Positions 1 through 7,673 of a stretch of 64,000 bases of DNA are shown one piece after another. Where the stretch lies: NCBI GenBank assembly GCA_963792405.1, contig CAWBVU010000006.1, forward strand, positions 1,736,001 to 1,800,000, given 5' to 3'. Within the stretch, counting starts at the first letter, position 1. Each line of letters begins with the position of its first letter. The DNA comes from SZUA-442 sp963792405 (GTDB taxonomy: Bacteria; Actinomycetota; Acidimicrobiia; Spongiisociales; UBA5794). Position numbers and translations under genes: made by a program. The notes beneath the pieces are model-generated. The model did not search any database, was not told where the DNA came from, and saw only the letters and a list, made by a program, of their open reading frames with translations.

Positions 1-1
1 G

Positions 2-121
2 GCCACGCTGGGAAGCCTCGGCATGGTGACGACGTTCGCCACGGATCCCGATGGGGAGGTCCTGGTCGCCAACCTCGAGGGCGAGGTCCACCGCTTGGTC
101 CCGGTGCGCGCATCAGGGTGA
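2..121 (+). CDS. C-terminal end of a PQQ-dependent sugar dehydrogenase-like (beta-propeller) protein, truncated by window edge
   Basis: Only the last 39 codons are inside the window, in the frame that ends with TGA at 119-121. The translated tail reads as a final blade of a beta-propeller, with FATDPDGEVLVANLEGEVHR followed by a short end. This resembles the C-terminus of glucose/sorbosone dehydrogenase-type proteins, which typically finish with a 'D..G.lYv.d..G.vyrl' strand pair. These proteins are usually secreted and oxidise sugars with PQQ. The family call rests on this short motif alone; another propeller protein is possible. Confidence 0.45.
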   Translation, partial: ATLGSLGMVTTFATDPDGEVLVANLEGEVHRLVPVRASG

Positions 122-128
122 CGCCCTC

Positions 129-587
129 TCAGCTCTCGTGCCGTGGATGATCGACCGCAGTCCCGACGGCGCGGGCGGAGAGCGCATCCTCGATCTGGGT
201 GATGCGCACCGTCAACCGCTCGATCTCCGGCACCGCGCGGGATCGCCCGCGCAGCGTCGTGATCGCGGCACCGACATGTCCGAGGCTGTGCCCTCCCTCG
301 CCGATGACGTAGCCGCCCATCGAGCCGGCAAGCGCCTTCCGGTTCGTCCGTAGCGACGCGAGCTCGGCTTCGAGGGACTCGGTGGAGCGGCCGGCATCCG
401 ACGACATCTCGAGGTGCGCCGCCTGGGCTCGGACGGCGTCTCGTTCCCTCAGGAGGCGATACCGCTCCGCAGAAAACCCCGAGGGCAGGGCGGCGAGCGC
501 ATCGGCGATCGCGCCGAGACGACGGGCGATCTCCTCGGCACCCGGAGCATCCCTGTCGGGCGAAGCGGGGGTGTCGGGGTGTGGCAT
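129..587 (-). CDS. Hypothetical coiled-coil protein, 152 aa
   Basis: No family recognised. The ATG at 587 is preferred over an upstream in-frame start because GGAGG lies six bases before it. The protein has a short Pro/Asp-rich head, then a long heptad-like segment (roughly residues 20-85, rich in Ala, Leu, Arg and Glu). Next comes a Gly-rich stretch (MGGYVIGEGGHSLGHVG) and a second short helix rich in Glu, Ile and Leu. There is no signal peptide or membrane segment, so it is probably cytoplasmic. It is divergent from the DinB gene, with starts 94 bases apart. The two coiled coils around a Gly-rich hinge suggest a self-associating or scaffold protein, but that is inference. Confidence 0.6.
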   Translation of the reverse strand: MPHPDTPASPDRDAPGAEEIARRLGAIADALAALPSGFSAERYRLLRERDAVRAQAAHLEMSSDAGRSTESLEAELASLRTNRKALAGSMGGYVIGEGGHSLGHVGAAITTLRGRSRAVPEIERLTVRITQIEDALSARAVGTAVDHPRHES

Positions 588-680
588 GCCTGCCTCCGGG
601 AGCGCAGCTCTCCATCGATTGTCCGCCCCCACGACGCAGGTGTCCATGCACGCGGGCCACGCCACTGCGATGATGGCCCC

Positions 681-1262
681 ATGACCTCACCCAAGGAGCA
701 CCTCCGACGCTACCTGCAGAGCGGCAGGGATGCCGTCGTGTGGAAGCTCGGGGGTCTCGGCGAGTACGACATCCGCCGCCCGATGGTACCGACGGGGACC
801 AACCTCCTCGGACTCGTCAAGCACCTCGCCAGCGTCGAGTTCGGCTACTTCGGCACCACCTTCGATCGACCATTCGACGAGGTACTCCCGTGGTGGGACG
901 ACGATGCCGAGCCCAACGCCGACATGTGGGCGACACCGGACGAGTCCAGGGAGGACGTCGTCGGGCTGTATCGGAGGGCCTGGAGCCACGCCGACACCAC
1001 GATCGACGAGCTGGACCTCGACGCCGTGGGGATGGTCCCCTGGTGGCCTCCCGATCGACGCGAGGTCTCGCTGCACCAGATCCTGGTCCACGTGATCGCG
1101 GAGACCCATCGACATGCAGGACACGCCGACATCGTGCGGGAGCTGATCGATGGCGCGGTCGGCCTCCGTGAGGGGGTCTCGAACCTGCCCGACGTCGACG
1201 CCGCGTGGTGGGAGGCCTATCGAGCCCGCCTCGAGGACGCCGCGCGGCGAGCCGATTCGTGA
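681..1262 (+). CDS. DinB/DUF664 family protein
   Basis: A 193-residue protein of the DinB-like four-helix-bundle superfamily (DUF664 branch). It begins with the usual long first helix, has His48 in 'LVKHLASVEFGYFG', and carries the His-rich last-helix signature around residues 137-148 (HVIAETHRHAGHAD). These histidines bind a divalent metal in characterised relatives. Members include bacillithiol/mycothiol-dependent S-transferases and many uncharacterised proteins, so the substrate is unknown; a mycothiol-dependent detoxification enzyme is plausible in an actinobacterium. An upstream in-frame start at 414 was rejected because it would overlap the divergent gene and add a non-homologous head. 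Confidence 0.85.
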   Translation: MTSPKEHLRRYLQSGRDAVVWKLGGLGEYDIRRPMVPTGTNLLGLVKHLASVEFGYFGTTFDRPFDEVLPWWDDDAEPNADMWATPDESREDVVGLYRRAWSHADTTIDELDLDAVGMVPWWPPDRREVSLHQILVHVIAETHRHAGHADIVRELIDGAVGLREGVSNLPDVDAAWWEAYRARLEDAARRADS

Positions 1263-1289
1263 CGACTGGCGTCTGACGTCGCCCGGGTG

Positions 1290-1958
1290 TCAGTCGGGAA
1301 CGTGGTCCTCGAAGTCGGGCCATGCCGCGATGTCGACACCATGGTTGTCGGGTGACGCCAAGGTCCACCACTCGGGTGCGTGCGAGTCGTCGGCGATCCG
1401 ACCTCCTGCGGCGAGTGCGGCTTCGATCCGGGACTGTGCCTCATCGGCGGGGACGCTGACGTCGATGTGGACGCGCCCGCGGCCGGGTCTCGGTGGATCG
1501 AGCTCATGGAACCACAGGTGGGGATTGCGCCGGTGCGGATCGATCGCATCCTCGTCACCGAGGTACCGGTAGCCGAAGGCTGCCGCCCAGAAGGGCCTGA
1601 CATCCGCACCAGCGTCCTGCGCGACGGCGATGCCGACGGCCTGGACCTGGGATGGATCCGCCTGAAGACCGAGATCCCGAGCGGTGGCGGCGACGCCGCG
1701 TGCCAGGTCGATGTCGAGGTCGCTCAGGGCACCGTCCTCCCGCGTGAAGGTCCGAATGGTGACCCCGTCGGGACGGAGGTCGACGTCCGGGAAGTGCCCA
1801 AGGGCGCCGGCGACGTCCGCGATGGCCGACACGAACCTCACGCCCTGCGCGAACGAGCCGGTGCGATAGAAGGCGTACGCACCCCAGTACAGCACCCGCC
1901 AGTCGTCGACACCTCCGGCATCGTGGAATGCCCGTGCGGTGGTTCGCCTGTCGCCCAT
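1290..1958 (-). CDS. PCD-like plus VOC (glyoxalase-like) two-domain protein
   Basis: A 222-residue protein with GGGAGG six bases before the ATG. Residues 1 to about 100 resemble pterin-4a-carbinolamine dehydratase (DCoH/PCD), including a degenerate GHFPDVDLRPDGV motif at 54-66 where true dehydratases have a HHP-type active site. Residues 105-222 form a vicinal-oxygen-chelate half (FWAAAFGY, HIDVSVP, PEWWTLASPDNHGVDI). This fusion is known in actinobacteria but has no proven function. The last His of the HHP triad is not conserved, so dehydratase activity is doubtful. It is convergent with DinB and divergent from the CapA-like lipoprotein. Confidence 0.8.
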   Translation of the reverse strand: MGDRRTTARAFHDAGGVDDWRVLYWGAYAFYRTGSFAQGVRFVSAIADVAGALGHFPDVDLRPDGVTIRTFTREDGALSDLDIDLARGVAATARDLGLQADPSQVQAVGIAVAQDAGADVRPFWAAAFGYRYLGDEDAIDPHRRNPHLWFHELDPPRPGRGRVHIDVSVPADEAQSRIEAALAAGGRIADDSHAPEWWTLASPDNHGVDIAAWPDFEDHVPD

Positions 1959-2054
1959 CACGACCTCCCGTGGTCTCGGCTCCGGTGGCGCGCGCCTGCA
2001 GATCCTCGACGCGCCGTGTGGCCGCACCGTGCGTCCCGAACGGACCCATCGCGG

Positions 2055-2060
2055 TACGGT
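2055..2060 (+). promoter_or_regulatory. -10 box TACGGT of a leaderless transcript
   Basis: TACGGT lies six bases before the GTG at 2067. The spacing places the transcription start at or next to the start codon and supports the GTG rather than any longer upstream frame. No good -35 is visible. Confidence 0.5.
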
Positions 2061-2066
2061 TACGTC

Positions 2067-3161
2067 GTGCTGCCACGATATCTGGGAGTGGTCGTGTTGT
2101 GCGCCGCCGCCGCGGCGGGCTGTGCGCCGTCCGCCGCCACCACCGATCCCGTCGAGGCTGCGCCCCTCACGACGCTCGCCGCCGTCGACCCGGCCACCAC
2201 CACCACGACCACGGTGACGCCCGAGCCGACCACGACGACCACCGAGCCCGTCGCCATCACGACGTCCAGACGTCGGCTGGTCGTGTCGGGGACGGGGGAC
2301 GTCAACCTCGACCCGACGTTCGTCCGCTCCTTCCCGAAGACCGGCTACGAGGACGCGTGGACGGGTCTGTTCGGGGCATTCCTCGCGGATGACCTCACGA
2401 TCGTGAACCTCGAGTGCGCACCGTCGGAGCTCGGGACGCCATGGGACAAGCCGTACACGTTCCGCTGTGACACCGAGGCCCTGCCGTCCATGGCAGCGGC
2501 GGGGGTCGACGTCGCCAACCTCGCGAACAACCACAGCATGGACTTCGGCTTCGAGGCGATGCTCGACGGGATGGCCAATCTCAGGAACGTCGGCATCGAA
2601 CCGGTGGGCACGGGCATGGACATCACGGAAGCCTCGACCCCCTACGTGACCGAGATCGGGGGCTGGACCGTCGCGGTCATCGGGAGTGGCGGGGTCAACC
2701 CGGAGACAGGCTCGTGGCTCGCGCTCGACGACCGGCCTGGCATGACCCATGGCGACGACACCGAGGCGATCGCCGAGGTGATCCGCATCGCGGACGAGGT
2801 GGCGGACATCGTCCTCGTCACGGCGCACTGGGGCGAACAGGGCACGTCGACCCCGAGGGCCTCCGAACGCCGACAGGCGGAGGCCTGGATCGACGCCGGC
2901 GCCGACGGGATCTTCGGCCATCACCAACACGTCCTCCAGCCCCTCGAGTTCTACGAGGGAAGGCCGATCGCGTGGGGGCTCGGGAACTTCGTCTGGCAGG
3001 CATACCCGGCGTCATCGACGCGGACGGCGATCGCCCAGTTCGTGTTCGAGCCCGATGGCAGGGTCGGCGCCTGCCTCGTGCCTGTGGTCATCGAGCGGAC
3101 GGGCCACCCCGTGATCCAGGATCCGACGGCGCCCGTCTGCGCGCCGGGCGGAGGGCTCTGA
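2067..3161 (+). CDS. CapA/PgsA-family metallophosphoesterase-like lipoprotein
   Basis: A 364-residue protein starting at GTG. A hydrophobic signal ends in a lipobox with Cys19 (AAAAAGC), followed by a Thr/Pro-rich linker (residues 20-65) that would span the envelope. The catalytic-fold domain has the CapA/PgsA signatures: GDVNL near 77, NLANNHS at 151-157, AHWGEQ at 253-258, GHHQH at 284-288 and GLGNF at 304-308. CapA is needed for poly-gamma-glutamate capsule synthesis in Bacillus, but most solitary homologues have no known polymer, and no CapB/CapC genes are nearby. It may act on an envelope polymer at the outer face of the membrane. The next gene begins 60 bases downstream with its own promoter. 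Confidence 0.88.
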   Translation: MLPRYLGVVVLCAAAAAGCAPSAATTDPVEAAPLTTLAAVDPATTTTTTVTPEPTTTTTEPVAITTSRRRLVVSGTGDVNLDPTFVRSFPKTGYEDAWTGLFGAFLADDLTIVNLECAPSELGTPWDKPYTFRCDTEALPSMAAAGVDVANLANNHSMDFGFEAMLDGMANLRNVGIEPVGTGMDITEASTPYVTEIGGWTVAVIGSGGVNPETGSWLALDDRPGMTHGDDTEAIAEVIRIADEVADIVLVTAHWGEQGTSTPRASERRQAEAWIDAGADGIFGHHQHVLQPLEFYEGRPIAWGLGNFVWQAYPASSTRTAIAQFVFEPDGRVGACLVPVVIERTGHPVIQDPTAPVCAPGGGL

Positions 3162-3209
3162 CCGGGACTGCTCGACGAGGCGCCCGGTGGACCCGCATCG
3201 CGCTCGGCG

Positions 3210-3215
3210 TAGTAT
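3210..3215 (+). promoter_or_regulatory. -10 box TAGTAT of a leaderless transcript
   Basis: TAGTAT is followed by six bases and then the ATG of the ParA-like gene at 3222. No ribosome-binding site fits between them, so the mRNA probably begins at the ATG. Confidence 0.6.
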
Positions 3216-3221
3216 CGATCC

Positions 3222-3977
3222 ATGGCATCGGTCATCGCTGTCGCGAACCAGAAGGGCGGGGTCGCCAAGACCACCACCGTGCACACCCTCGCCGAGGCCC
3301 TGGCGGAGCGGGGACGGCGCGTGCTGATGGTCGATCTGGACCCCCAGGCCTGCCTCACCTACGCCGCGGGGTACGACCCCGACCGCCTCGAGCAGACGAT
3401 CCACGACGTGTTCCTCGGAAGGGCGACGGCCGATGACGTCATCATCGAGCGCGAGGGCCCCGACCTCCTGCCGTCGTCGATCGACCTGGCGGGATCCGAG
3501 ATCCACCTGCTCACCAAGACCGGGAGGGAGTTCGTCCTCGCGAGGGCGTTGACGGACGTGAGGGACCGCTACGACATCATCCTCATCGACTGCGGCCCGT
3601 CCCTCGGCATCCTCACGGTCAATGCCCTCACCGCCGCCGACTCGGTCCTGATCCCGTTCCAGGCCGAGACGCTCTCCGATCGCGGGGTGGGCCAGCTCCT
3701 CGAGACGATCAATGACGTCCGCCACTACACCAACGAGCACCTCGGCGTGTTGGGGGGGATCGCCACGATGTTCGACGCACGCACGAACCTGGGCAAGCGC
3801 GTCCTCGAGGAGGTGCGGGAGGTGCACGGCCTCGACATCATCGAGCCCCCGATCCCGAGGTCCGTGCGCGTCGCAGAGGCGCCGGGGGAGGGTGTCTCCG
3901 TGCTTCGGCACGCGCGCCGGTCCCGCTCAGCGGAGGCCTATCGCGAGGTCGCGGCGAACCTCGAGGCGATGCTGTGA
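3222..3977 (+). CDS. ParA/Soj-family ATPase (orphan)
   Basis: A 251-residue deviant-Walker ATPase. KGGVAKTT at residues 11-18 is the Walker A' box with the signature first lysine, MVDLDPQ is the A' aspartate strand, and LIDCGPSLG is Walker B. Length and motifs match chromosomal ParA/Soj rather than MinD: there is no C-terminal amphipathic membrane helix. These ATPases form ATP-dependent dimers on DNA and position chromosomes, plasmids or protein clusters. No parB, parS array, gidB or rep gene is adjacent, so this is probably not the chromosome-segregation copy. The stop overlaps the start of the zinc-ribbon gene (ATGA), which implies a functional pair. Confidence 0.92.
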   Translation: MASVIAVANQKGGVAKTTTVHTLAEALAERGRRVLMVDLDPQACLTYAAGYDPDRLEQTIHDVFLGRATADDVIIEREGPDLLPSSIDLAGSEIHLLTKTGREFVLARALTDVRDRYDIILIDCGPSLGILTVNALTAADSVLIPFQAETLSDRGVGQLLETINDVRHYTNEHLGVLGGIATMFDARTNLGKRVLEEVREVHGLDIIEPPIPRSVRVAEAPGEGVSVLRHARRSRSAEAYREVAANLEAML

Positions 3978-4300
3978 CCTCGAGAAGCGACAGGGAGGGC
4001 AAACGCGCCCTGTTCGAGACGCCTCCGATCGAGATCGACGACACCCTTCGTGACGACCCGCTCGTCGAGCGCCACGACATCGAAGGTCATGAGGCCCTCT
4101 ACTCGGCGGGACACCGCGAGCCGGGAACGGCCGTCATCACCTGCTCGTTCTGCAAGGTTCGGTCGCGTATCACCCTCATCGAGACCGTCGTGCGGATCAT
4201 GTCGATCTCGTTGTGGTTCCCGATGCGGCCCTACAGCCGGTGGATGCAGTGCCCGTCGTGCCAGCAACGGCGCTGGTGCCGCGTCGAGTGGCTCGCCTGA
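3974..4300 (+). CDS. Zinc-ribbon protein coupled to ParA, 108 aa
   Basis: The start overlaps the ParA stop by four bases (ATGA), so translation is coupled. A charged N-terminal half with no recognised domain is followed by two CxxC knuckles: Cys57-x2-Cys60 (TCSFC) and Cys93-x2-Cys96 (QCPSC). They are separated by a hydrophobic, Arg/Trp-rich segment (residues 68-91), a typical four-cysteine zinc site. The long hydrophobic stretch between the knuckles could be a membrane-associated hairpin. It has no ParB-like helix-turn-helix or CTPase motifs. It may be a DNA- or protein-binding cargo adaptor for the ATPase; that role is inferred from coupling only. Confidence 0.75.
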   Translation: MTSRSDREGKRALFETPPIEIDDTLRDDPLVERHDIEGHEALYSAGHREPGTAVITCSFCKVRSRITLIETVVRIMSISLWFPMRPYSRWMQCPSCQQRRWCRVEWLA

Positions 4301-4316
4301 TTCCTCGGCCTCCGCG

Positions 4317-4685
4317 TCACGAAGCGAGGAAGCGATCGCGATCGACCACGACACGTTCGTGACGGCCCGTTGCCACGTCCCTGCCATCCTCGGTGACCCG
4401 GACGTCGAGGATGATCCTCCTGCCGTCGACACCCGTGACCGCAGCCGCTGCGGTCACACCGCGACCGACGTGCGTGGGCGCCAGGTGGTCGACCGACAGG
4501 TGCGTGCCGACGGTGGTCTGGGACGGGTCCAGGCCGGCGGCGACCGCGGCGACGGCGGCCTCCTCCATGAGTGCGACGACCTTCGGGGTCCCGAGGACGG
4601 GAACGTCGCCTGATCGGAGGGCCACGGCGGTCGAGGACTCGTCCACGACGAACGCGACGGTCGCCGACATGCCCGGTGTGATCAT
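4317..4685 (-). CDS. Hot-dog thioesterase, fluoroacetyl-CoA thioesterase (FlK)-like
   Basis: A 122-residue single hot-dog domain. The pattern VLGTPKVVALMEEAA (from about residue 30) and THLSVDHLAPTHVG (61-73) matches the FlK-like thioesterase family, whose catalytic Thr, Glu and His lie in these two segments. Members hydrolyse small acyl-CoAs, but the natural substrate of most bacterial copies is unknown; FlK itself is specific for fluoroacetyl-CoA. The TACGAT box six bases before the ATG supports this start. The neighbouring esterase gene ends 13 bases upstream of this start on the same strand, so readthrough from it is also possible. Confidence 0.82.
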   Translation of the reverse strand: MITPGMSATVAFVVDESSTAVALRSGDVPVLGTPKVVALMEEAAVAAVAAGLDPSQTTVGTHLSVDHLAPTHVGRGVTAAAAVTGVDGRRIILDVRVTEDGRDVATGRHERVVVDRDRFLAS

Positions 4686-4691
4686 GCCGCG

Positions 4692-4697
4692 ATCGTA
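4692..4697 (-). promoter_or_regulatory. -10 box TACGAT of a leaderless transcript
   Basis: On the minus strand TACGAT is six bases before the ATG at 4685, inside the spacer and the last codons of the upstream esterase. It fits the leaderless pattern seen throughout the window. Confidence 0.45.
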
Positions 4698-4698
4698 C

Positions 4699-5913
4699 TC
4701 ACCGCTGCGACGGCTGGTCCGTCGCGTCGACTCTGGCCATCGCCTCGAGGAAGGCCGAGATGCCCGCGATGAGCTGCTGGGTGCGCAGCGACCTGACCAC
4801 GTCGAATCCGTGGGTCGCCCCCGGAATCGGCGCGAGGAGCACGGGCCGTGCCGACACGGCGGCGAGGGCCTCTGCGAAGTGGACCGACTCCGCGAGGGGA
4901 ACGAGGGAGTCGTGGGTGCCGTGCACGATGAGGAACGGTGGCGCATCCTCATCGACGTGGTCGATCGGGGATCCGTCACGGAACTTGCCGGGCTCCGCAT
5001 CGGCGTCCGCCTTGATGAGCATCTCGGTGACGATCGGCCAGAAGTCCCTGATCCCATTGCGATCGAGGAGGTCGTAGACGCCGTAGATCGTGACGGCACC
5101 GGCGATCGGCGCCTCATCGGCGTGTCGGGCGGACCATGGGGAGTCGCCGTCGGTCAGCGCGACGAGCGAGGCGAGGTGGGCACCGGCTGAGCCACCCGTG
5201 ATGAAGATCCGGTCGCGATCGGTGCCGTGGACGTCCGCGTGGTCCCTGAGCCATCGGAGGGCACCGTGCAGGGCGATCACCTGGTCGGGGAACGTCGCCT
5301 CGGGCACGAGGGGGTAGTCGACGCTCGCCACCACCCAGCCGCGCCGCGCCATCTCCTGGATCAGCGGCTGGGCCTGTTGCCTGCGATGTCCCCCACCCCA
5401 CGAGCCGCCGTGGACGTGGATGAGCACCGGTGCACGGTCATGGGCCGGTGCCGAGGTCGACCGGTACAGGTCGAGCTGCAGGCCGGGGGCGTAGGTGAGG
5501 TCGTCGATCCGTTCGACGCCCTCGGGAAGGCGATACGGGTACGGGTAGGCGACTGCCGCCCAGTCGTACCGGGGCACACCGACCTGTGCGATGCCTTCGA
5601 GGGTGCGCCGCATCACCGAACGTGTCCGGGACGCCTGCACGATCTGCCAGCCCAGCAGCACCAACGCGGCGACACTCATCCAGAGTGCAACAGCGCCCAC
5701 GGCCCTGTCGGTCACACCGAGGAGGACCGCGGCGACCGTCACGAGGGTGACCACGGCAGCTCCGAGGGGAGCGAGCTCGCTCGTGAGCATCACCTGCAGC
5801 CACGGGGGCCGCAGGATCGGCGACGCCCCCGTCATCGGCGGACGCACCGCGTTGACGCCGAGGATCAGCGTCGACGCCGCGAACACCAGGTACAGGACTG
5901 AGAGAACGGCCAT
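4699..5913 (-). CDS. Membrane-anchored alpha/beta-hydrolase (carboxylesterase/HSL type)
   Basis: A 404-residue protein with three predicted N-terminal membrane helices (about 2-20, 48-66 and 72-92), followed by an esterase domain. The hormone-sensitive-lipase/BD-FAE hallmark HGG is at 168-170. The nucleophile elbow GGSAG is at 240-244 (Ser242), the acid is Asp335 (HGTHDSLVP) and the base His368 (GATHGFD). The complete triad indicates an active esterase on the membrane, substrate unknown. The TM head is an addition compared with soluble family members. TAGCAT lies ten bases before the ATG and may be the -10. The stop is 13 bases before the thioesterase start; both act on acyl esters, but a shared pathway is only a guess. 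Confidence 0.9.
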   Translation of the reverse strand: MAVLSVLYLVFAASTLILGVNAVRPPMTGASPILRPPWLQVMLTSELAPLGAAVVTLVTVAAVLLGVTDRAVGAVALWMSVAALVLLGWQIVQASRTRSVMRRTLEGIAQVGVPRYDWAAVAYPYPYRLPEGVERIDDLTYAPGLQLDLYRSTSAPAHDRAPVLIHVHGGSWGGGHRRQQAQPLIQEMARRGWVVASVDYPLVPEATFPDQVIALHGALRWLRDHADVHGTDRDRIFITGGSAGAHLASLVALTDGDSPWSARHADEAPIAGAVTIYGVYDLLDRNGIRDFWPIVTEMLIKADADAEPGKFRDGSPIDHVDEDAPPFLIVHGTHDSLVPLAESVHFAEALAAVSARPVLLAPIPGATHGFDVVRSLRTQQLIAGISAFLEAMARVDATDQPSQR

Positions 5914-5959
5914 GTGTCGGGTGATGCTACGACCGCCGGACTCACATCCGGACGGCCGG

Positions 5960-5965
5960 TACCGT
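5960..5965 (+). promoter_or_regulatory. -10 box TACCGT of a leaderless transcript
   Basis: TACCGT is followed by seven bases and the ATG at 5973. This favours 5973 over an in-frame GTG at 5964 that would overlap the box. Confidence 0.5.
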
Positions 5966-5972
5966 GGTGCCC

Positions 5973-6641
5973 ATGATCGAGTTCACGCTGACCAGGGAGG
6001 GTCCCATCGTCATCGCCACGATGACCAGTGGTGAGAATCGCCTCGGGACCGCGGCCATCAGTTCCTGGAACACCATGCTCGACGAGATCGAAGCGGATCC
6101 CGAGGTGTCGTCGGTCGTGGTGACCGGCGTGGATCGCCACTGGTCCACCGGCCTCGACCTCCACGAGGTCGCCGACATGTCCGAGCCGGAGCTCGCGTCG
6201 TTCATGCGCAGCGTGGACCTCCTGCTCGGGCGCATCCTGACCCTTCCCCTCGTCACCGTCGCTGCGCTCAATGGCCATACGTACGCCGCAGGCGCCTTGC
6301 TCGCGCTCGCCCACGACGTCCGCGTGATGCGCGAGGACAAGGGCTTCTTCTGTCTTCCCTCCGTCGATGTCGGGATCCCGTTCTCCGCTGGCATGTCGGC
6401 GCTCATCGTGGCGAAGTTGCCCCAACCGATCGCCCACGACCTCGTGGTGAGCTGCCGGCGCATCGGCGGGACCGAGGCGGAACGCACCGGTGTGGTGACC
6501 CACGCCTACCCGGAGGCCGAGGTCCTTCCCATGGCGAGGGACATCGCCCATTCCCACTCGGGAAAGGACGCCGCCACGCTCACGACCGTGAAGCGCCGCC
6601 TGTATCCCGTGGCCGCCGACCTGCTCGCAGCCGTGCCATGA
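5973..6641 (+). CDS. Enoyl-CoA hydratase/isomerase family, delta3-delta2-enoyl-CoA isomerase-like
   Basis: A 222-residue, short crotonase-fold protein. The oxyanion-hole segments are visible at WSTGLDL (57-63) and GHTYAAGALLALAHD (101-115). The following MREDKGFFCLPSVDVGIPF is very like the plant peroxisomal ECI group rather than ordinary FadB-type hydratases. The two hydratase glutamates are not obvious, which fits an isomerase. It would act in beta-oxidation of unsaturated acyl chains in the cytoplasm. It overlaps the next gene (ABHD18-like hydrolase) by four bases (ATGA). Confidence 0.85.
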   Translation: MIEFTLTREGPIVIATMTSGENRLGTAAISSWNTMLDEIEADPEVSSVVVTGVDRHWSTGLDLHEVADMSEPELASFMRSVDLLLGRILTLPLVTVAALNGHTYAAGALLALAHDVRVMREDKGFFCLPSVDVGIPFSAGMSALIVAKLPQPIAHDLVVSCRRIGGTEAERTGVVTHAYPEAEVLPMARDIAHSHSGKDAATLTTVKRRLYPVAADLLAAVP

Positions 6642-7600
6642 GGCACCCCATCGACATGGCTTCGGCGGCCGTGCTGCGCCTCGGCCCCGCTGACATCCGC
6701 TTCTTCATCGACGGGTGGGGGCCGGAGGAGTTCCTGACCCCGATCGACATCGCTGGCACGCCACCCTCCGCGATCGACATCACCTGGCTCACATCGGCCG
6801 TCGACGGCGACCTTCGCGTCACGCATGGAACCTTCACCAGCCCGTTCGAGGGGCTTCCAGCCAGGGCTCGCCTGGGGTCGGCGGTGTCGGTGATGCCGAG
6901 GAAGGAGCCCCGACGGATCGTCGTCCTCATGCCTGCGTGGAACGAGCACGAGCCGAGGGTGAGGACCGCCCTCGCACGGAGGTTGGCGGCCAGCGGCATC
7001 GGCTCGATCATCCTCGAGAACGCCTACTTCGGGTCGCGCCACCCCGACCCCCACGGGGGACACCCGATTCGCACGGTGGCGGACTTCATGCTGATGGGCG
7101 GCTCCGTGTGCGTCGAGGCCAGGGGGATCATCGCAGCGCTCGCCGCCGACGGGCATGCCGTCGGCGTCGCCGGCTACTCGATGGGGGCGAACACCGCCGC
7201 GATCGTCGCCGCCACCATGCCGTTCGCGGTCGCGACCGCTGCGCTCGCCGCGTCCCACTCCCCTGCACCGGTCTTCCTCGACGGGGTGCTCAGGCACGGC
7301 ATCGCCTGGGATGCGCTGGGAGGGCGTGCGCAGGCAGACCGCCTTCGGGGCGTGCTGTCGCGCGTGTCCGTGCTCGACATCCCGCCGGCACCGCACACCG
7401 CACACGCCGTGGTCGTCGGGGCGCGTTCGGACGCCTACATCCCGTCCGAGGCGACGGCGGCGCTCGCGGACCACTGGGAGGGAAGCGAACTCAGGTGGGA
7501 GCCGGGAGGTCACGCCACCCTCGTGTGGCTGCGCAAGGATCGGCTCGCCAAAGCCGTGGTGGACGCCTTCGACCGTGCAGAGCGCGCAGGTGGGCCGTGA
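6638..7600 (+). CDS. ABHD18/DUF2048-like alpha/beta-hydrolase
   Basis: A 320-residue protein coupled by ATGA to the isomerase gene. It has the DUF2048/ABHD18 layout: a divergent N-terminal lid, the strand VVLMPAWNEHE (95-105), then ILENAYFGSRHPDP (125-138) and DFMLMGGSVCVEA (149-161). The nucleophile elbow is GYSMGAN (Ser181) and a late GGHATL supplies the catalytic His. This family is poorly characterised; bacterial members often sit near lipid genes. Coupling to an enoyl-CoA isomerase suggests an acyl-ester or acyl-CoA lipase feeding fatty acids to beta-oxidation, which is inference. Confidence 0.75.
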   Translation: MRHPIDMASAAVLRLGPADIRFFIDGWGPEEFLTPIDIAGTPPSAIDITWLTSAVDGDLRVTHGTFTSPFEGLPARARLGSAVSVMPRKEPRRIVVLMPAWNEHEPRVRTALARRLAASGIGSIILENAYFGSRHPDPHGGHPIRTVADFMLMGGSVCVEARGIIAALAADGHAVGVAGYSMGANTAAIVAATMPFAVATAALAASHSPAPVFLDGVLRHGIAWDALGGRAQADRLRGVLSRVSVLDIPPAPHTAHAVVVGARSDAYIPSEATAALADHWEGSELRWEPGGHATLVWLRKDRLAKAVVDAFDRAERAGGP

Positions 7601-7673
7601 CCGACGTCATCGCTCACCCGCGACGGGTCTTGAACGGAAGCAGGATCATCCATCAGCCACGAAGGTGTGCGGC

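Noticed and set aside
1290..2930. Minus-strand frame of 546 codons as one protein
   Set aside because: Only the last 222 codons are a real protein with its own ribosome-binding site; the upstream part is antisense to the CapA-like gene.
3974..4300. ParB identity for the gene after ParA
   Set aside because: It has no ParB/Srx CTPase motif or helix-turn-helix; two CxxC knuckles define a zinc ribbon instead.
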